Assembly (NCBI GenBank): GCA_040218575.1
Contig: JAVJRE010000006.1
Location: 186,001 to 250,000, forward strand
Reading direction: 5' to 3'
DNA length: 64,000 nucleotides
DNA from: Alphaproteobacteria bacterium
GTDB taxonomy: Bacteria > Pseudomonadota > Alphaproteobacteria > JAVJRE01
The position numbers and the translations under genes were made by a program. The stretch's first letter is position 1. Every line of letters begins with the position of its first letter. The notes beneath the pieces are model-generated. The model was not told the origin of the DNA, did no database searches, and saw only the letters and a program-made list of their open reading frames with translations. Shown here piece after piece: positions 9,259-21,041 of the stretch.

Positions 9259-9687
9259 ATGAGCGAACGGGCACAACGATCACGGTGGGGCAGGGTGCTG
9301 GGCGCGATGGCAGCGGCGCTGTTGCTTGCCGTGGCGGGGCCCGGCCCGCTGGCTGTGCACCATGCCCTGGCCGAGGAGGCCTTCGTCGCCGGGTTCGAGG
9401 ATCTGCCGCTGATGGCCGGCCTGACGCTGGCCGAAGACGGCGGGGTGCGCTTTGCCACCAATGGCGGCCGCATCGTCGAGGCGTGGGCGACCGGGCGCAC
9501 CAGTGCGGCGGCGGTGGTAAGTTTCTACGGCGATACTTTGCCGCAACTGGGCTGGCGGGCGTTGGCCGATGTGCAGCCGGGTCAGCCGGCGGTGTTCGCC
9601 CGCGAGGGGGAACGGCTGACCATCGCCGTGACCCCGGCCGGAGACAGTGTGACGGTCAGCTTCTTCCTGCGGCCGGCCGGCCGTTAA
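9259..9687 (+). CDS. hypothetical exported protein
   Basis: A 142-residue protein of unknown function. Residues 1-38 form a probable Sec signal peptide: charged start, hydrophobic core MAAALLLAVAGPG, and a likely cleavage site after ALA before EEAFVAGF. The mature part is about 100 residues, mostly short strands, with no cysteines and no motif I recognise. It starts 22 bases after mutM with a GGAA/AGGA-like site upstream, so it may be co-transcribed with mutM. It precedes the rpsT promoter. Confidence 0.65.
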   Translation: MSERAQRSRWGRVLGAMAAALLLAVAGPGPLAVHHALAEEAFVAGFEDLPLMAGLTLAEDGGVRFATNGGRIVEAWATGRTSAAAVVSFYGDTLPQLGWRALADVQPGQPAVFAREGERLTIAVTPAGDSVTVSFFLRPAGR

Positions 9688-9789
9688 GCCGTCCCGCGCG
9701 GTGCCACAGATCCCTGGGTGTGGGTCGGAAAGCCTCCGCAAAGCCCCGGGAATGCCCCGGAAAAGCCTGAGCGGCGACTGCCTCGCCCG

Positions 9790-9818
9790 TTGACTCGGAC
9801 CACAGGGCCTCCTATAAG
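9790..9818 (+). promoter_or_regulatory. sigma-70-like promoter for rpsT
   Basis: TTGACT at 9790-9795 and TATAAG at 9813-9818 are separated by exactly 17 bases, 63 bases before the rpsT start codon. This is the clearest housekeeping promoter in the window. The leader between it and rpsT contains two TGATTAA repeats. Confidence 0.75.
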
Positions 9819-9880
9819 CGCCAGTTCCCGGCCAGCAGCCGGTTTTCGCTGATTAAACTGATTAACAGGACCTGGTCCGC

Positions 9881-10153
9881 ATGGCCCATACACGGCAGTC
9901 GAAGAAGCGCATACGGCAGATCGAAATCCGCACGACGGTGAATCGTCAGCGTGTGGGTGATGTGCGCGCGGCGGTCAAGTCGGTGGAGACAGCGATCCAG
10001 AATGGTGATGCCGGCGTCGCGGCGGCGGCGCTGAAGGCGGCGCAGCCCGTCCTGCACGGTTCGATCGCCAAGGGTATTCTGCATCGCAACACGGTTTCGC
10101 GGAAACTGTCGCGCCTGTCACACCGCATCAAGGGATTGTCGGCGGGCGCCTGA
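9881..10153 (+). CDS. rpsT: 30S ribosomal protein S20
   Basis: A 90-residue, Lys/Arg-rich helical protein that binds 16S rRNA in the small subunit. The N-terminus MAHTRQSKKRIRQ corresponds to the usual M-A-N-x-x-S-A-x-K-R-I-R-Q, and the C-terminal half has KGILHRNTVSRKLSRLSHRI, typical of S20. It has its own promoter and a strong terminator, so it appears monocistronic. Its position next to dnaA is common in alphaproteobacteria. Confidence 0.97.
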   Translation: MAHTRQSKKRIRQIEIRTTVNRQRVGDVRAAVKSVETAIQNGDAGVAAAALKAAQPVLHGSIAKGILHRNTVSRKLSRLSHRIKGLSAGA

Positions 10154-10180
10154 CGCAGGAACACATCATCGCAGAGAGTG

Positions 10181-10206
10181 AAGCGCCCGCGAGGGCGCTT
10201 TTTTTG
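10181..10206 (+). terminator. rho-independent terminator of rpsT
   Basis: A perfect stem AAGCGCCC/GGGCGCTT with a GCGA loop runs directly into a T tract (seven T in a row), 28 bases after the rpsT stop codon. Confidence 0.92.
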
Positions 10207-10252
10207 TTTCGTGCGCGATGGTCGAAACGCCGCAGGGTGAGTCGACACGCAC

Positions 10253-10282
10253 CGGCACAAGATGTTGGAGTCGGTTGTGCCG
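10253..10282. repeat. inverted repeat CGGCACAA/TTGTGCCG
   Basis: Perfect 8-base arms at 10253-10260 and 10275-10282 enclose a 14-base loop. A further GGCACAA copy occurs near 10336. It lies about 50 bases beyond the rpsT terminator. It could be a protein-binding dyad or an RNA hairpin; no function can be assigned. Confidence 0.5.
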
Positions 10283-10659
10283 TAACGCCGACCAGATGTG
10301 ACGCCGGTGAATGAATGCCATGCAACATCGGCTTGGCACAACATCGCAACGATCAACCGCATCTCTATGAGAGACAAGGACTCCTTCGGGCAGGTCACCC
10401 CATGCGCACGTCCTGCGCGGCAAGAGCAGGTGTCGGACAGCGGCCATGCACTTCGCACACGGCGACTAGATGCAGTGAACGATTGGCTTGCGCGCAAAGG
10501 TCACGCCGCGCCGCGAATCATCATGCAGAGAGTCGAATGGCCATTGCACCCCATCGGTGGCTTCGCTAGAGTCGCAAATGTCAGGAAGACGTGGTGATTA
10601 CAGTCAATCGACGCGGTTTTTCTTGGCAGTGCAATATTCAGCAAGTCGAAAGAGGTAAA

Positions 10660-10696
10660 CCCGGCCCTTCTCTCACAAGAGATAAAAGAGACCGGG
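10660..10696. repeat. nested hairpin upstream of dnaA
   Basis: TCTCT-CACA-AGAGA forms a perfect small hairpin (10669-10682) inside an outer CCCGG (10660-10664) and CCGGG (10692-10696) pairing. There is a short T-rich stretch some bases downstream, but not directly adjacent, so I do not call a terminator. Confidence 0.35.
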
Positions 10697-11126
10697 GCGC
10701 CTGATTTGTTGTCTGTCGCGCGAGAGTATGACCGACCGTTGGCGGTGCGCCACAGAAGATCGCGGGGCGCGGCGTGACACACTACAGGTCGCCGCAGGTG
10801 TGCCTGCTGCATGTGTATATGCCGCGGGCTGGTGTCGCCGCGCACAGCGGTGCCGCACAAAGCGTCGAAGCAAGGCGCGCGGCATTGTACACGGGCAGCA
10901 CAGGCAGCGGACGCGTGTTGCGGTATGCGGTGCGGTGTGAGGGACGGTTGGTTCTTGGGGGGTGAGTTTCCAGGTGGCGGCGGCGATGGGCGGACAGACG
11001 CCGCGCGTCTTGGGGGTGTTTCGAAAGGCGCATCGGCAGATGCATTGAGTATCCGGTCGCGGCGCGTCAGGAATGGTGTGCTGCAACCGGGTGATGGTGC
11101 CGGCCTTGAGCGACTTGCGGGCGCGG

Positions 11127-11203
11127 GCCTGGGGCCAAAACCAGAAGGCCAGGCCGGAAGGCCAAGCCAAAGCCGAGGCCTGGGGCCAGAGGCCAAGCCA
11201 AAG
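11127..11203 (+). repeat. direct repeats in the dnaA leader
   Basis: GCCTGGGGCCA occurs at 11127 and 11178, and AGGCCAAGCCAAAG at 11159 and 11190. The last copy runs into the AAGGAG ribosome-binding site of dnaA. The repeats are direct with different spacings (51 and 31 bases), suggesting local duplication. They could fold into alternative GGCC-paired structures near the start of dnaA. Confidence 0.6.
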
Positions 11204-11215
11204 GAGAGACGACAG

Positions 11216-12814
11216 ATGGGGGCAGACGTGTCGGATCAGGCTCAGCGCAACAAGACCCTGGATCAGGCCGGCAAACCGGCCGGAGAGGTCGGGCGCGGGG
11301 CTGAGCGACATGGTGAGCCGGCCCTGTCCGTCGGTCGTCCACCCGCCGTCAGCGCCGTTATCGGCCAGCAATGGGCGCGGGTGCGTGGCCAGTTGCGTCA
11401 TGAGGTGGGCGAGGCGGTTTATCGCAGTTGGCTGAAGCCGCTGGTTCTGGACGGCGCGGCCGGCGATCAGGTGGTCATCGCCGCGCCCACACGCTTTCTG
11501 GGCGACTGGGTGGCGACCCACTATGCGCACGTGATTCGTCGGCTGTGGCAGGCGGAGAATGCTTCTGTTCGTCAAGTCATCATCACCATCGCTGACAGCG
11601 CCGCCCCGCCGGCGGCTGACGATGCGGCGGCCGGGCCGGACGTAAACGGGTCGGGGGCCGGCGCCGCGCGCGCCGCGCCGACAGCGGCGACGCGCGTCGG
11701 CCGGCACACAGAGGCGCGTAGCGACGGACGCGATGACCGGCGTGATGAGGGACGGGAGGCTGGCCGGGCCATCAGTCGGCCGCTTGACGAACTGGGCGCG
11801 CCACTGGACCCCCGTTTGACGTTCGACAATTTCGTCGTCGGCAAGCCCAACGAGCTGGCCCATGCGGCGGCGCGGCGGGTGGCGGAGTCCCACACGGTGC
11901 CGTTCAACCCGCTGTTCCTCTATGGCGGGGTGGGGCTCGGCAAGACGCACCTCATGCACGCCATCGCCTGGCATATCCGTGAGCGCGAGCCGACCCGCAA
12001 GGTCCTGTACCTGTCGGCCGAGAAGTTCATGTATCAGTTCATCCGGGCGCTGCGCTTCAAAGACACGGTGGCCTTCAAGGAGCAGTTCCGCTCGGTTGAC
12101 GTGCTGATGATCGACGATGTGCAGTTCATTTCGGGCAAGGATTCCACCCAGGAAGAGTTCTTCCATACCTTCAACGCCCTGGTGGACCAGAACCGGCAGA
12201 TCATTATCAGTGCAGACAAATCGCCGTCGGACCTGGAGGGGCTGGAAGAGCGCATGCGCTCGCGGCTTGGCTGGGGTCTGGTGGCCGATCTGCATCCCAC
12301 TACCTATGAGCTGCGCCTTGGCATCCTGCAAACCCGGGCCGAGACCTTCGACTGCGTGATTCCCCAGAAGGTGCTGGAGTTCCTGGCCCATCGCATCGCG
12401 TCGAACGTGCGTGAGCTGGAAGGGGCGCTCAACCGCATCGTCGCCCACGGCACCCTGATCGGCCGGCCGGTGACACTGGAGCTGGCGCAGGAAACACTGC
12501 ACGACCTGCTGCGGGCCCATGACCGGCGGGTGACCATCGAGGAAATCCAGAAGCGTGTGGCCGAGCACTACAATATCCGCCTGGCCGACATGCATTCGGC
12601 CCGCCGCGCCCGCGCCGTGGCCCGGCCGCGGCAGGTGGCGATGTATCTGGCCAAGCAATTGACGGCCCGCTCATTGCCGGAAATCGGCCGCAAGTTCGGC
12701 GGTCGCGACCACACCACCGTGATGCACGCGGTGAAGAAGGTGGACGAGCTGTCGGCCGGCGATTCGGCCTTTGCCGAGGATGTGGAGCTGTTGCGCCGGA
12801 TGCTTGAAACCTAG
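11216..12814 (+). CDS. dnaA: chromosomal replication initiator protein DnaA
   Basis: A 532-residue AAA+ ATPase that binds DnaA boxes and opens the origin. Domain I spans about residues 45-125 ([20 protein letters not shown]), followed by an Ala/Gly/Asp-rich linker to about 185. The AAA+ core has Walker A GGVGLGKT at 237-244 and Walker [11 protein letters not shown] ending near 304. The C-terminal domain IV has the DnaA signature [15 protein letters not shown] chose the ATG at 11216 because AAGGAG lies nine bases upstream; the frame stays open further up but that part is unconserved. dnaN, recF and gyrB follow. Confidence 0.97.
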   Translation: MGADVSDQAQRNKTLDQAGKPAGEVGRGAERHGEPALSVGRPPAVSAVIGQQWARVRGQLRHEVGEAVYRSWLKPLVLDGAAGDQVVIAAPTRFLGDWVATHYAHVIRRLWQAENASVRQVIITIADSAAPPAADDAAAGPDVNGSGAGAARAAPTAATRVGRHTEARSDGRDDRRDEGREAGRAISRPLDELGAPLDPRLTFDNFVVGKPNELAHAAARRVAESHTVPFNPLFLYGGVGLGKTHLMHAIAWHIREREPTRKVLYLSAEKFMYQFIRALRFKDTVAFKEQFRSVDVLMIDDVQFISGKDSTQEEFFHTFNALVDQNRQIIISADKSPSDLEGLEERMRSRLGWGLVADLHPTTYELRLGILQTRAETFDCVIPQKVLEFLAHRIASNVRELEGALNRIVAHGTLIGRPVTLELAQETLHDLLRAHDRRVTIEEIQKRVAEHYNIRLADMHSARRARAVARPRQVAMYLAKQLTARSLPEIGRKFGGRDHTTVMHAVKKVDELSAGDSAFAEDVELLRRMLET

Positions 12815-13091
12815 CCGGACGGGTTTGGCAGAGCGCCAGTGTTTCCGCCGGTTTTTTGGCGGTCCCCCGGCCTAAAAATCCACCCCTGGCAGCCCCCGCT
12901 GTGATAGGATTAGCCGTCTGCCGCGGACCCGCCGAAGACGGCGGGGCGCGGCCGGCGCGGGCCTGTCTTGCGTCCGTTCCTCCACCCGTCACGCCTTCCG
13001 CTGTGGGGCGTTCGCGGCGGCGGCGCAAAACAGCGGATCGGACGCTCTCAGACCCTGCCGCCAGCGACGCGGCCGAAGGAACGACACTGCC
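12815..13091 (+). other. dnaA-dnaN intergenic region
   Basis: No gene recognised. A short dyad CCGCC...GGCGG at about 12847-12866 surrounds a T-rich loop but is not followed by a T tract. The end of the gap provides AAGGA (13076-13080), which is positioned for the small leader ORF and not for dnaN itself. A promoter may be present but I cannot define one with confidence. Confidence 0.4.
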
Positions 13092-13124
13092 ATGACATTT
13101 ATCACGCCATCCATCACGCCATGA
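13092..13124 (+). CDS. possible 10-codon leader ORF coupled to dnaN
   Basis: ATG at 13092 opens a frame for MTFITPSITP and stops with TGA at 13122-13124, overlapping the dnaN start as ATGA. An AAGGA sequence lies 11 bases before this ATG, whereas dnaN has no ribosome site in the 20 bases before its own ATG. Part of the sequence is a short tandem duplication (ATCACGCCATCC then ATCACGCCATGA). Ribosomes may therefore reach dnaN by termination-reinitiation. No protein evidence; it may also be chance. Confidence 0.4.
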   Translation: MTFITPSITP

Positions 13125-14260
13125 AGCTGACCATCGAACGGGCCGCCCTGCTCAAGTCCCTTGGCCATGTGCAGAGCGTGGTGGAGCGGCGCAACACCAT
13201 TCCGATCCTGGCGCATGTGCTGATCGTTGCCGACGGCGATCGTCTGTCCCTGACGGCGACCGATATGGACCTGACCATGGTGGAAAGCGCGCCGGCGGAC
13301 GTGGCCAACAGCGGCCAGGCGACGGCGCCGGCCCACACCCTGCACGAGATCGTCCGTAAGCTGCCCGACGGCAGTCAGGTGGCCATCGAGCGCGACGATG
13401 CGGGCGGCCGCATTACGGTGCGCGCCGGCCGTTCGCGCTTTACCCTGCCGTGCCTGCCGGCGGAGGACTTTCCGGCGCTGGGCAGCGGCGACCTGCCGCA
13501 CGCTTTCCGCCTGCCGGCGAAGGCGTTGCGCGAACTGATCGACCGCACACGCTTTGCCATTTCCACCGAGGAAACCCGCTACTACCTGAACGGCATCTAT
13601 GTCCACGCCGCCGCCAGTGACGGCGATGGCGGCGGAGACGGTGGGGGCCCGGTGCTGCGGGCGGTGGCCACCGACGGCCATCGTCTGGCCCGTTTCCAGA
13701 TGGCCGCACCGGACGGCGCCGGCGATATACCCGGCATCATCGTGCCGCGCAAGGCGGTCAACGAGCTGCGCAAACTGCTGGACGACAGCGAGGAGGAAGT
13801 GCAGGTCTCGCTGTCGGAGGTGAGCGTGCGGTTTGCCTTTGATGATGTGGTGCTGACCAGCAAGCTGATCGACGGCACGTTCCCGGACTATGAGCGGGTC
13901 ATCCCGTCGGCCAATGACAAGGTGATGGAGGTTGACTGCAAGACCTTCGCCGCCGCGGTGGATCGCGTGGCGACCATCTCCACCGACCGGTCGCGGGCGG
14001 TGAAGATCGCGCTGGATGCCGGCACCATCACCGTTTCGGCGACCAGTCCGGAAAATGGCAGCGCCAGTGAAGAGGTGGAGGCGGCCTATGATTCCGATGC
14101 CATTGAGATCGGTTTCAACGCCCGCTACCTGCTGGATATCACCGACCGCATCAGTGGCGACGACTGCCGCTTTGTGCTGGCCGACGGCGCTTCGCCCACC
14201 CTGGTGCGCGATGGCGGCGCCCCTGGCGCGCTTTATGTGCTGATGCCGATGCGGGTGTAG
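13121..14260 (+). CDS. dnaN: DNA polymerase III beta subunit (sliding clamp)
   Basis: A 379-residue ring-forming processivity clamp. It begins MKLTIERAALLKSLGHVQ, with VVERRNTIPILAHVLI, DGHRLARFQMAAP and the C-terminal YVLMPMRV that closes the peptide-binding pocket. It is slightly longer than usual owing to a Gly/Asp-rich insertion (DGDGGGDGGG) in the middle domain, near residue 167. The ATG at 13121 matches the family N-terminus, although the frame is open upstream. It lacks a good ribosome site; see the leader ORF. Confidence 0.97.
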   Translation: MKLTIERAALLKSLGHVQSVVERRNTIPILAHVLIVADGDRLSLTATDMDLTMVESAPADVANSGQATAPAHTLHEIVRKLPDGSQVAIERDDAGGRITVRAGRSRFTLPCLPAEDFPALGSGDLPHAFRLPAKALRELIDRTRFAISTEETRYYLNGIYVHAAASDGDGGGDGGGPVLRAVATDGHRLARFQMAAPDGAGDIPGIIVPRKAVNELRKLLDDSEEEVQVSLSEVSVRFAFDDVVLTSKLIDGTFPDYERVIPSANDKVMEVDCKTFAAAVDRVATISTDRSRAVKIALDAGTITVSATSPENGSASEEVEAAYDSDAIEIGFNARYLLDITDRISGDDCRFVLADGASPTLVRDGGAPGALYVLMPMRV

Positions 14261-14264
14261 GCCT

Positions 14265-15623
14265 TTGACGCTGGCGGCCGATACGGCTCGGCCTTCGCCT
14301 CTGGCGGCCTATGGCGCCGGGGCGGATGCGGCGCAGGACGGCACCGCCGGCTGTGTGGCGCTGCGTCGGCTGACCCTGACCGGGTTTCGCAACTATGACC
14401 GGCTGCGTCTGGATCTGGACGGTCGGCCGGTTGTCCTGGCCGGCGCCAACGGCGCCGGCAAGACCAATCTGCTGGAAGCGGTCAGCTTGCTGGCGCCGGG
14501 TCGCGGGCTGCGCCGGGCGCGCCTTGCAGACATGGCGCGGCGGCAGCCGGCGGCGGAAGCGGCAGAGCCGACCGGTGCGGCGGTGGCGGAGGCGGGCGAT
14601 CTGCTGTGGGCGGTGTCGGCGCGCATTGCCGGCTCGCCACTGGCGACCCATGGCCAGGACCTGATCGAGGTGGGCACCGGCGCGATTGTTGCCGCCGCCA
14701 GTGACCGGGCCGGAAGCGACACGACGGGAGGCGACACGACGGGGGGCGATGGGGCAGGCGGCGAAGACGAGGCGGCGGCCAGCGTCCGGCGCGTCAGCCG
14801 CATCGCCGGCAAGGACGCCGGCGGGCCGCAGGCGCTGGCCGGCGTGGCCGCCATGATCTGGCTGACACCGGCCATGGACCGTCTGTTTGACGACAGCGCC
14901 GGCGAGCGGCGACGATTCGTTGACCGGTTGGTCCATGGCGCCGACCGGGACCATGCGGCCCGGGTCAGCGCCTATGAGCGGGCGTTGCGCGAGCGCGGCC
15001 GGCTGCTGCGCGGCACCCGGCCCGATACCATCTGGCTGGCGGCCCTGGAAAGCGAAGCGGCGGCCTATGGCGTGGCCATTGCCGCGGCGCGGCGACAGAT
15101 GGTGCGTCGCCTGGACGGGGCGCTGGCGGAGGGGCTGGCCGGTGATGCTTTTCCCGCGGCCGGTCTCCACATGGCTGGCGAAGTGGAGACGTGGCTGGAC
15201 GAGAGCCCGGCGGTGGTGGCGGAAGACCGGCTGAAGGCGGCGCTGGCCAGTGGCCGGACGCGTGACGCCGAAGCCGGGCGGGCGCTGCGCGGGCCCCACC
15301 GCAGCGACCTGGTAGCCCATCATCGGGCGCGCAACGTGCCGGCGGCGGGCTGCTCCACCGGCGAGCAGAAGGCGCTGCTGATTTCCATTGTGCTGGCCTA
15401 TGTGCGCCAGCGCGCCCGTGAGGATGGCGCCGCGCCGGTGATCTTGCTGGACGAGGTGACGGCGCACCTGGACAGCGTTAGGCGCGATGCCCTGTTCGAG
15501 GCGCTGCTGGAGAGTGGCGCCCAGGCGTGGCTGACCGGCACCGATGCGGCCCTGTTCCAGGCGCTTGGTCCCAGGGCCCAGTGCTTTGCCGTGGCGGCCG
15601 GCCATCTGACGCCGCTCGACTGA
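14265..15623 (+). CDS. recF: DNA replication and repair protein RecF
   Basis: A 452-residue SMC-like ATPase that helps load RecA at single-strand gaps. Walker A is GANGAGKTN near residue 59, preceded by LTLTGFRNYDRLRL; the ABC-type signature is CSTGEQKALL and Walker B is VILLDEVTAHLD. It is 60-80 residues longer than typical RecF, from an N-terminal stretch and a Gly/Asp/Thr-rich insertion in the arm. Reading begins at TTG, four bases after dnaN; a GTG at 14355 would remove the unconserved first 30 residues and is a plausible alternative. Confidence 0.93.
   Translation: MTLAADTARPSPLAAYGAGADAAQDGTAGCVALRRLTLTGFRNYDRLRLDLDGRPVVLAGANGAGKTNLLEAVSLLAPGRGLRRARLADMARRQPAAEAAEPTGAAVAEAGDLLWAVSARIAGSPLATHGQDLIEVGTGAIVAAASDRAGSDTTGGDTTGGDGAGGEDEAAASVRRVSRIAGKDAGGPQALAGVAAMIWLTPAMDRLFDDSAGERRRFVDRLVHGADRDHAARVSAYERALRERGRLLRGTRPDTIWLAALESEAAAYGVAIAAARRQMVRRLDGALAEGLAGDAFPAAGLHMAGEVETWLDESPAVVAEDRLKAALASGRTRDAEAGRALRGPHRSDLVAHHRARNVPAAGCSTGEQKALLISIVLAYVRQRAREDGAAPVILLDEVTAHLDSVRRDALFEALLESGAQAWLTGTDAALFQALGPRAQCFAVAAGHLTPLD
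14718..14747 (+). repeat. in-frame 15-base tandem duplication in recF
   Basis: GACACGACGGGAGGC is followed directly by GACACGACGGGGGGC, coding for repeated D-T-T-G-G. It sits in the low-complexity insertion of RecF and looks like a replication-slippage product. Confidence 0.7.
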
Positions 15624-18766
<3,143 letters not shown>

Positions 18767-18897
18767 GGCAGGGACCGGTCAGGAGAAGAGGCATTGGCCG
18801 GGGCGAGAGTAGAGGGCGCGGTGCGGCCGGTCGAGGTGACGGTCCTGTTGCAGCATGACGGCGGGCGGCAGGCCGCTCTGTCCGCCGGCGGGACCTT

Positions 18898-21033
18898 GTG
18901 AGCAAACCGTCGAAAAGGCAGGCGGCGCGACTGGCGGCCGACCCGTCGGCGCGCCCGACCGGCCGCGGCAGCGGCAAGAAACGTGGCCCGTCAGGCGGCG
19001 GCAAGGGTTCGGGTGCGGCGCCGGGTAAATCGCGGCGTACAGCGGCGACCGGCAGGGGTCGCGGCCGGCGGGCCGCGGACGGCGCGACCGGTCGCCGCCG
19101 CAGTCTGGTCGGCCGTCTGCTGGTGTGGGGGTTGGCGGCGGCGGTCTGGGGTGTCATCGCGCTGACCGGGCTGCTGGCCTGGTGGGCCAGCGATCTGCCG
19201 GACCTGGCCGATGCCCGACCCCTGATCCGCCAGCCGAGCGTCGTGCTGCTGGACGCCAGCGGCCGGCCCTTCGCCCGCTTCGGCCAGACCTACGGCGGGG
19301 CCGTCACCCTGGACCAGGTGTCGCCCCATGTGGTGCCCGCCCTGCTGGCGGCGGAGGACCGTCGCTTCGCCGATCACAGAGGGATTGATCCGCGCGCCCT
19401 GGTGCGGGCGACGGTAGCCAATGTGCGGGCCGGTCGCGTCACCCAGGGGGGCTCCACCCTCACCCAGCAGCTGGCCAAGAACCTGTTCCTGACGCCGGAA
19501 CGGACGTTCCGCCGCAAGGCGCAGGAAGCGATGCTGGCGCTGTGGCTGGAGCGGCGCTTCAGCAAGGCGGAGATTCTGACGCTCTACTTAAATCGGGTCT
19601 ATTTCGGCGCGGGCGCCTATGGCATCGCGGCGGCGGCGGAGCGTTTCTTTGACAAGCCGCCGGCCGAACTGACGCTCTACGAATCGGCCATGCTGGTGGG
19701 CGTGCTGACCGCCCCGTCCAGGCTCAATCCGGCGAACAATCCGGACGGCGCGGCGCGCGGCGCGCGGCGGGTGCTCGACGACCTGGTGGACTGGCGGCGG
19801 CTGACGCCGGAGCAGCGGGCCCAGGCCCTTGCCACGGCGCCGTCGGCGCCGACCGCGCGGGCGGGAAATGCGCGGACGCTGGCCGGTGGCGCCGGCGCGG
19901 ACAGGGTGCCGCGCCAGGCCCGTTACTTCGCCGACTGGGTCGTTGATTCGCTGACCGACTATGTGGGGCCAAGCGAGCGCGACCTGGTGGTCGAAACCAG
20001 TCTCGACCCGGCGTTGCAGGCCCTTGGGGAGTCGGTGGTCGCGGCGGTCATGGCCCGTGACGGGGCCGGCCGTGGCGTCGCTCAGGCGGCGCTGGTGGCG
20101 ATGCGCCCTTCGGGTCAGGTGGTGGCCATGATCGGTGGGCTGGACTATGGCCAGAGCCAGTTCAACCGCGCCGTGCAGGCGCGCCGCCAGCCGGGCTCCG
20201 CCTTCAAGCCGGTGGTGTTTCTGGCCGCGCTGGAGGCCGGGCTGACCCCCGACAGCCAGGTTCTGGACGCGCCGATTGTGCTGGGCGACTGGCATCCGGG
20301 CAATTTCGACGACACCTATCTGGGGGTGGTCAGCTTGCGCACCGCCGCCGCCCGGTCCCTCAACTCCGTAGCGGTGCGGCTGGTGCAGCAGGTGGGCGCG
20401 GCGCGGGTGGTGGCGGCGGCGCGGCGGCTGGGCGTGCTGTCGCCGCTGCAGCCGTTGCCGAGCCTGGCGCTTGGCACCGAAGAAGTGACCCTGCTGGAGC
20501 TGACCAGCGCCTATGCGGTCTTTGCCTCGGGCGGCCAGGCGGTCAGGCCGTTTGGCATCCGCACGGTGGCGGTGAGCGGTGGCGGGGCGGGTGCTGAACC
20601 CTTTGACATTTTCCGGCGACAGCTATCGCCGGCGCCGGCGGTCGTCCGGCCGCGCGACATTGGCCACATGCATGAGTTGCTGGGTGCGGTGATGGGTGAC
20701 GGCACCGGCCGGCAGGCGGCGATCGGCCGGCCGGCGGCGGGCAAGACCGGCACCAGTCAGGACCAGCGCGATGGCTGGTTCATCGGCTACACCGCCGATC
20801 TGGTGGTGGGCGTGTGGGTCGGCAATGACGATTCCAGCCCGACCGGCGGACCAGCCGGTGCGGTCACCGGCGGCAATCTGCCGGCGATCATCTGGCATGA
20901 CTTCATGCTGGCGGCCCACAACGGCCTGCCGGTGCGGCCACTGACCATGCCGGCGCCGGTCACCGGCGGCGGCTTGTTCGGTGGCGGCGCGAGCACGGGC
21001 GCCGGCAGCGGCGGCGGACGCGGCACGGAGTAG
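18898..21033 (+). CDS. penicillin-binding protein 1A family, bifunctional
   Basis: A 711-residue class A PBP that polymerises glycan strands and cross-links peptides at the inner membrane. A very basic cytoplasmic tail (1-70) precedes one transmembrane helix (73-96). The glycosyltransferase domain has catalytic Glu153 in AAEDRRFADH, GGSTLTQQLAKN and the Glu/Asn-rich helix FSKAEILTLYLNRVYFG. The transpeptidase domain has S435-x-x-K438 in PGSAFKP, S-L-N at 488-490 and KTGTSQ at 617. It starts at GTG. No OB-like insertion is obvious, so it is shorter than E. coli PBP1a. Confidence 0.93.
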   Translation: MSKPSKRQAARLAADPSARPTGRGSGKKRGPSGGGKGSGAAPGKSRRTAATGRGRGRRAADGATGRRRSLVGRLLVWGLAAAVWGVIALTGLLAWWASDLPDLADARPLIRQPSVVLLDASGRPFARFGQTYGGAVTLDQVSPHVVPALLAAEDRRFADHRGIDPRALVRATVANVRAGRVTQGGSTLTQQLAKNLFLTPERTFRRKAQEAMLALWLERRFSKAEILTLYLNRVYFGAGAYGIAAAAERFFDKPPAELTLYESAMLVGVLTAPSRLNPANNPDGAARGARRVLDDLVDWRRLTPEQRAQALATAPSAPTARAGNARTLAGGAGADRVPRQARYFADWVVDSLTDYVGPSERDLVVETSLDPALQALGESVVAAVMARDGAGRGVAQAALVAMRPSGQVVAMIGGLDYGQSQFNRAVQARRQPGSAFKPVVFLAALEAGLTPDSQVLDAPIVLGDWHPGNFDDTYLGVVSLRTAAARSLNSVAVRLVQQVGAARVVAAARRLGVLSPLQPLPSLALGTEEVTLLELTSAYAVFASGGQAVRPFGIRTVAVSGGGAGAEPFDIFRRQLSPAPAVVRPRDIGHMHELLGAVMGDGTGRQAAIGRPAAGKTGTSQDQRDGWFIGYTADLVVGVWVGNDDSSPTGGPAGAVTGGNLPAIIWHDFMLAAHNGLPVRPLTMPAPVTGGGLFGGGASTGAGSGGGRGTE

Positions 21034-21041
21034 GGTCGGGC

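Larger units (their letters stand above)
10207..11215. other. 1 kb gap between rpsT and dnaA with hairpins, no gene
   Basis: I see no convincing gene in these 1009 bases; open frames have no family resemblance. The first half is visibly less GC-rich than the surroundings. It holds an 8-base inverted repeat (10253-10282), a nested hairpin (10660-10696) and, just before dnaA, direct repeats (11127-11203). Only one near match to a DnaA box is visible, TGTGTATAT at 10812-10820 with one mismatch, so I do not call an origin. It may hold the dnaA promoter and a long 5-prime leader. Confidence 0.5.

Noticed and set aside
9853-9865. TTAA-N5-TTAA before rpsT as a CtrA site
   Set aside because: The spacing is five, not seven; it is more likely part of a TGATTAA direct repeat in the rpsT leader.
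10207-11215. Calling this gap the replication origin
   Set aside because: Only one near-match to a DnaA box is visible and no clear AT-rich unwinding element; adjacency to dnaA alone is not enough.
10811-11215. A 667-residue DnaA with a long N-terminal extension
   Set aside because: The open frame is unconserved and lacks a ribosome site, whereas ATG 11216 has AAGGAG and fits DnaA domain I.
12847-12866. Terminator after dnaA
   Set aside because: The CCGCC/GGCGG dyad has its T run in the loop rather than after the stem, so it does not fit a rho-independent terminator.
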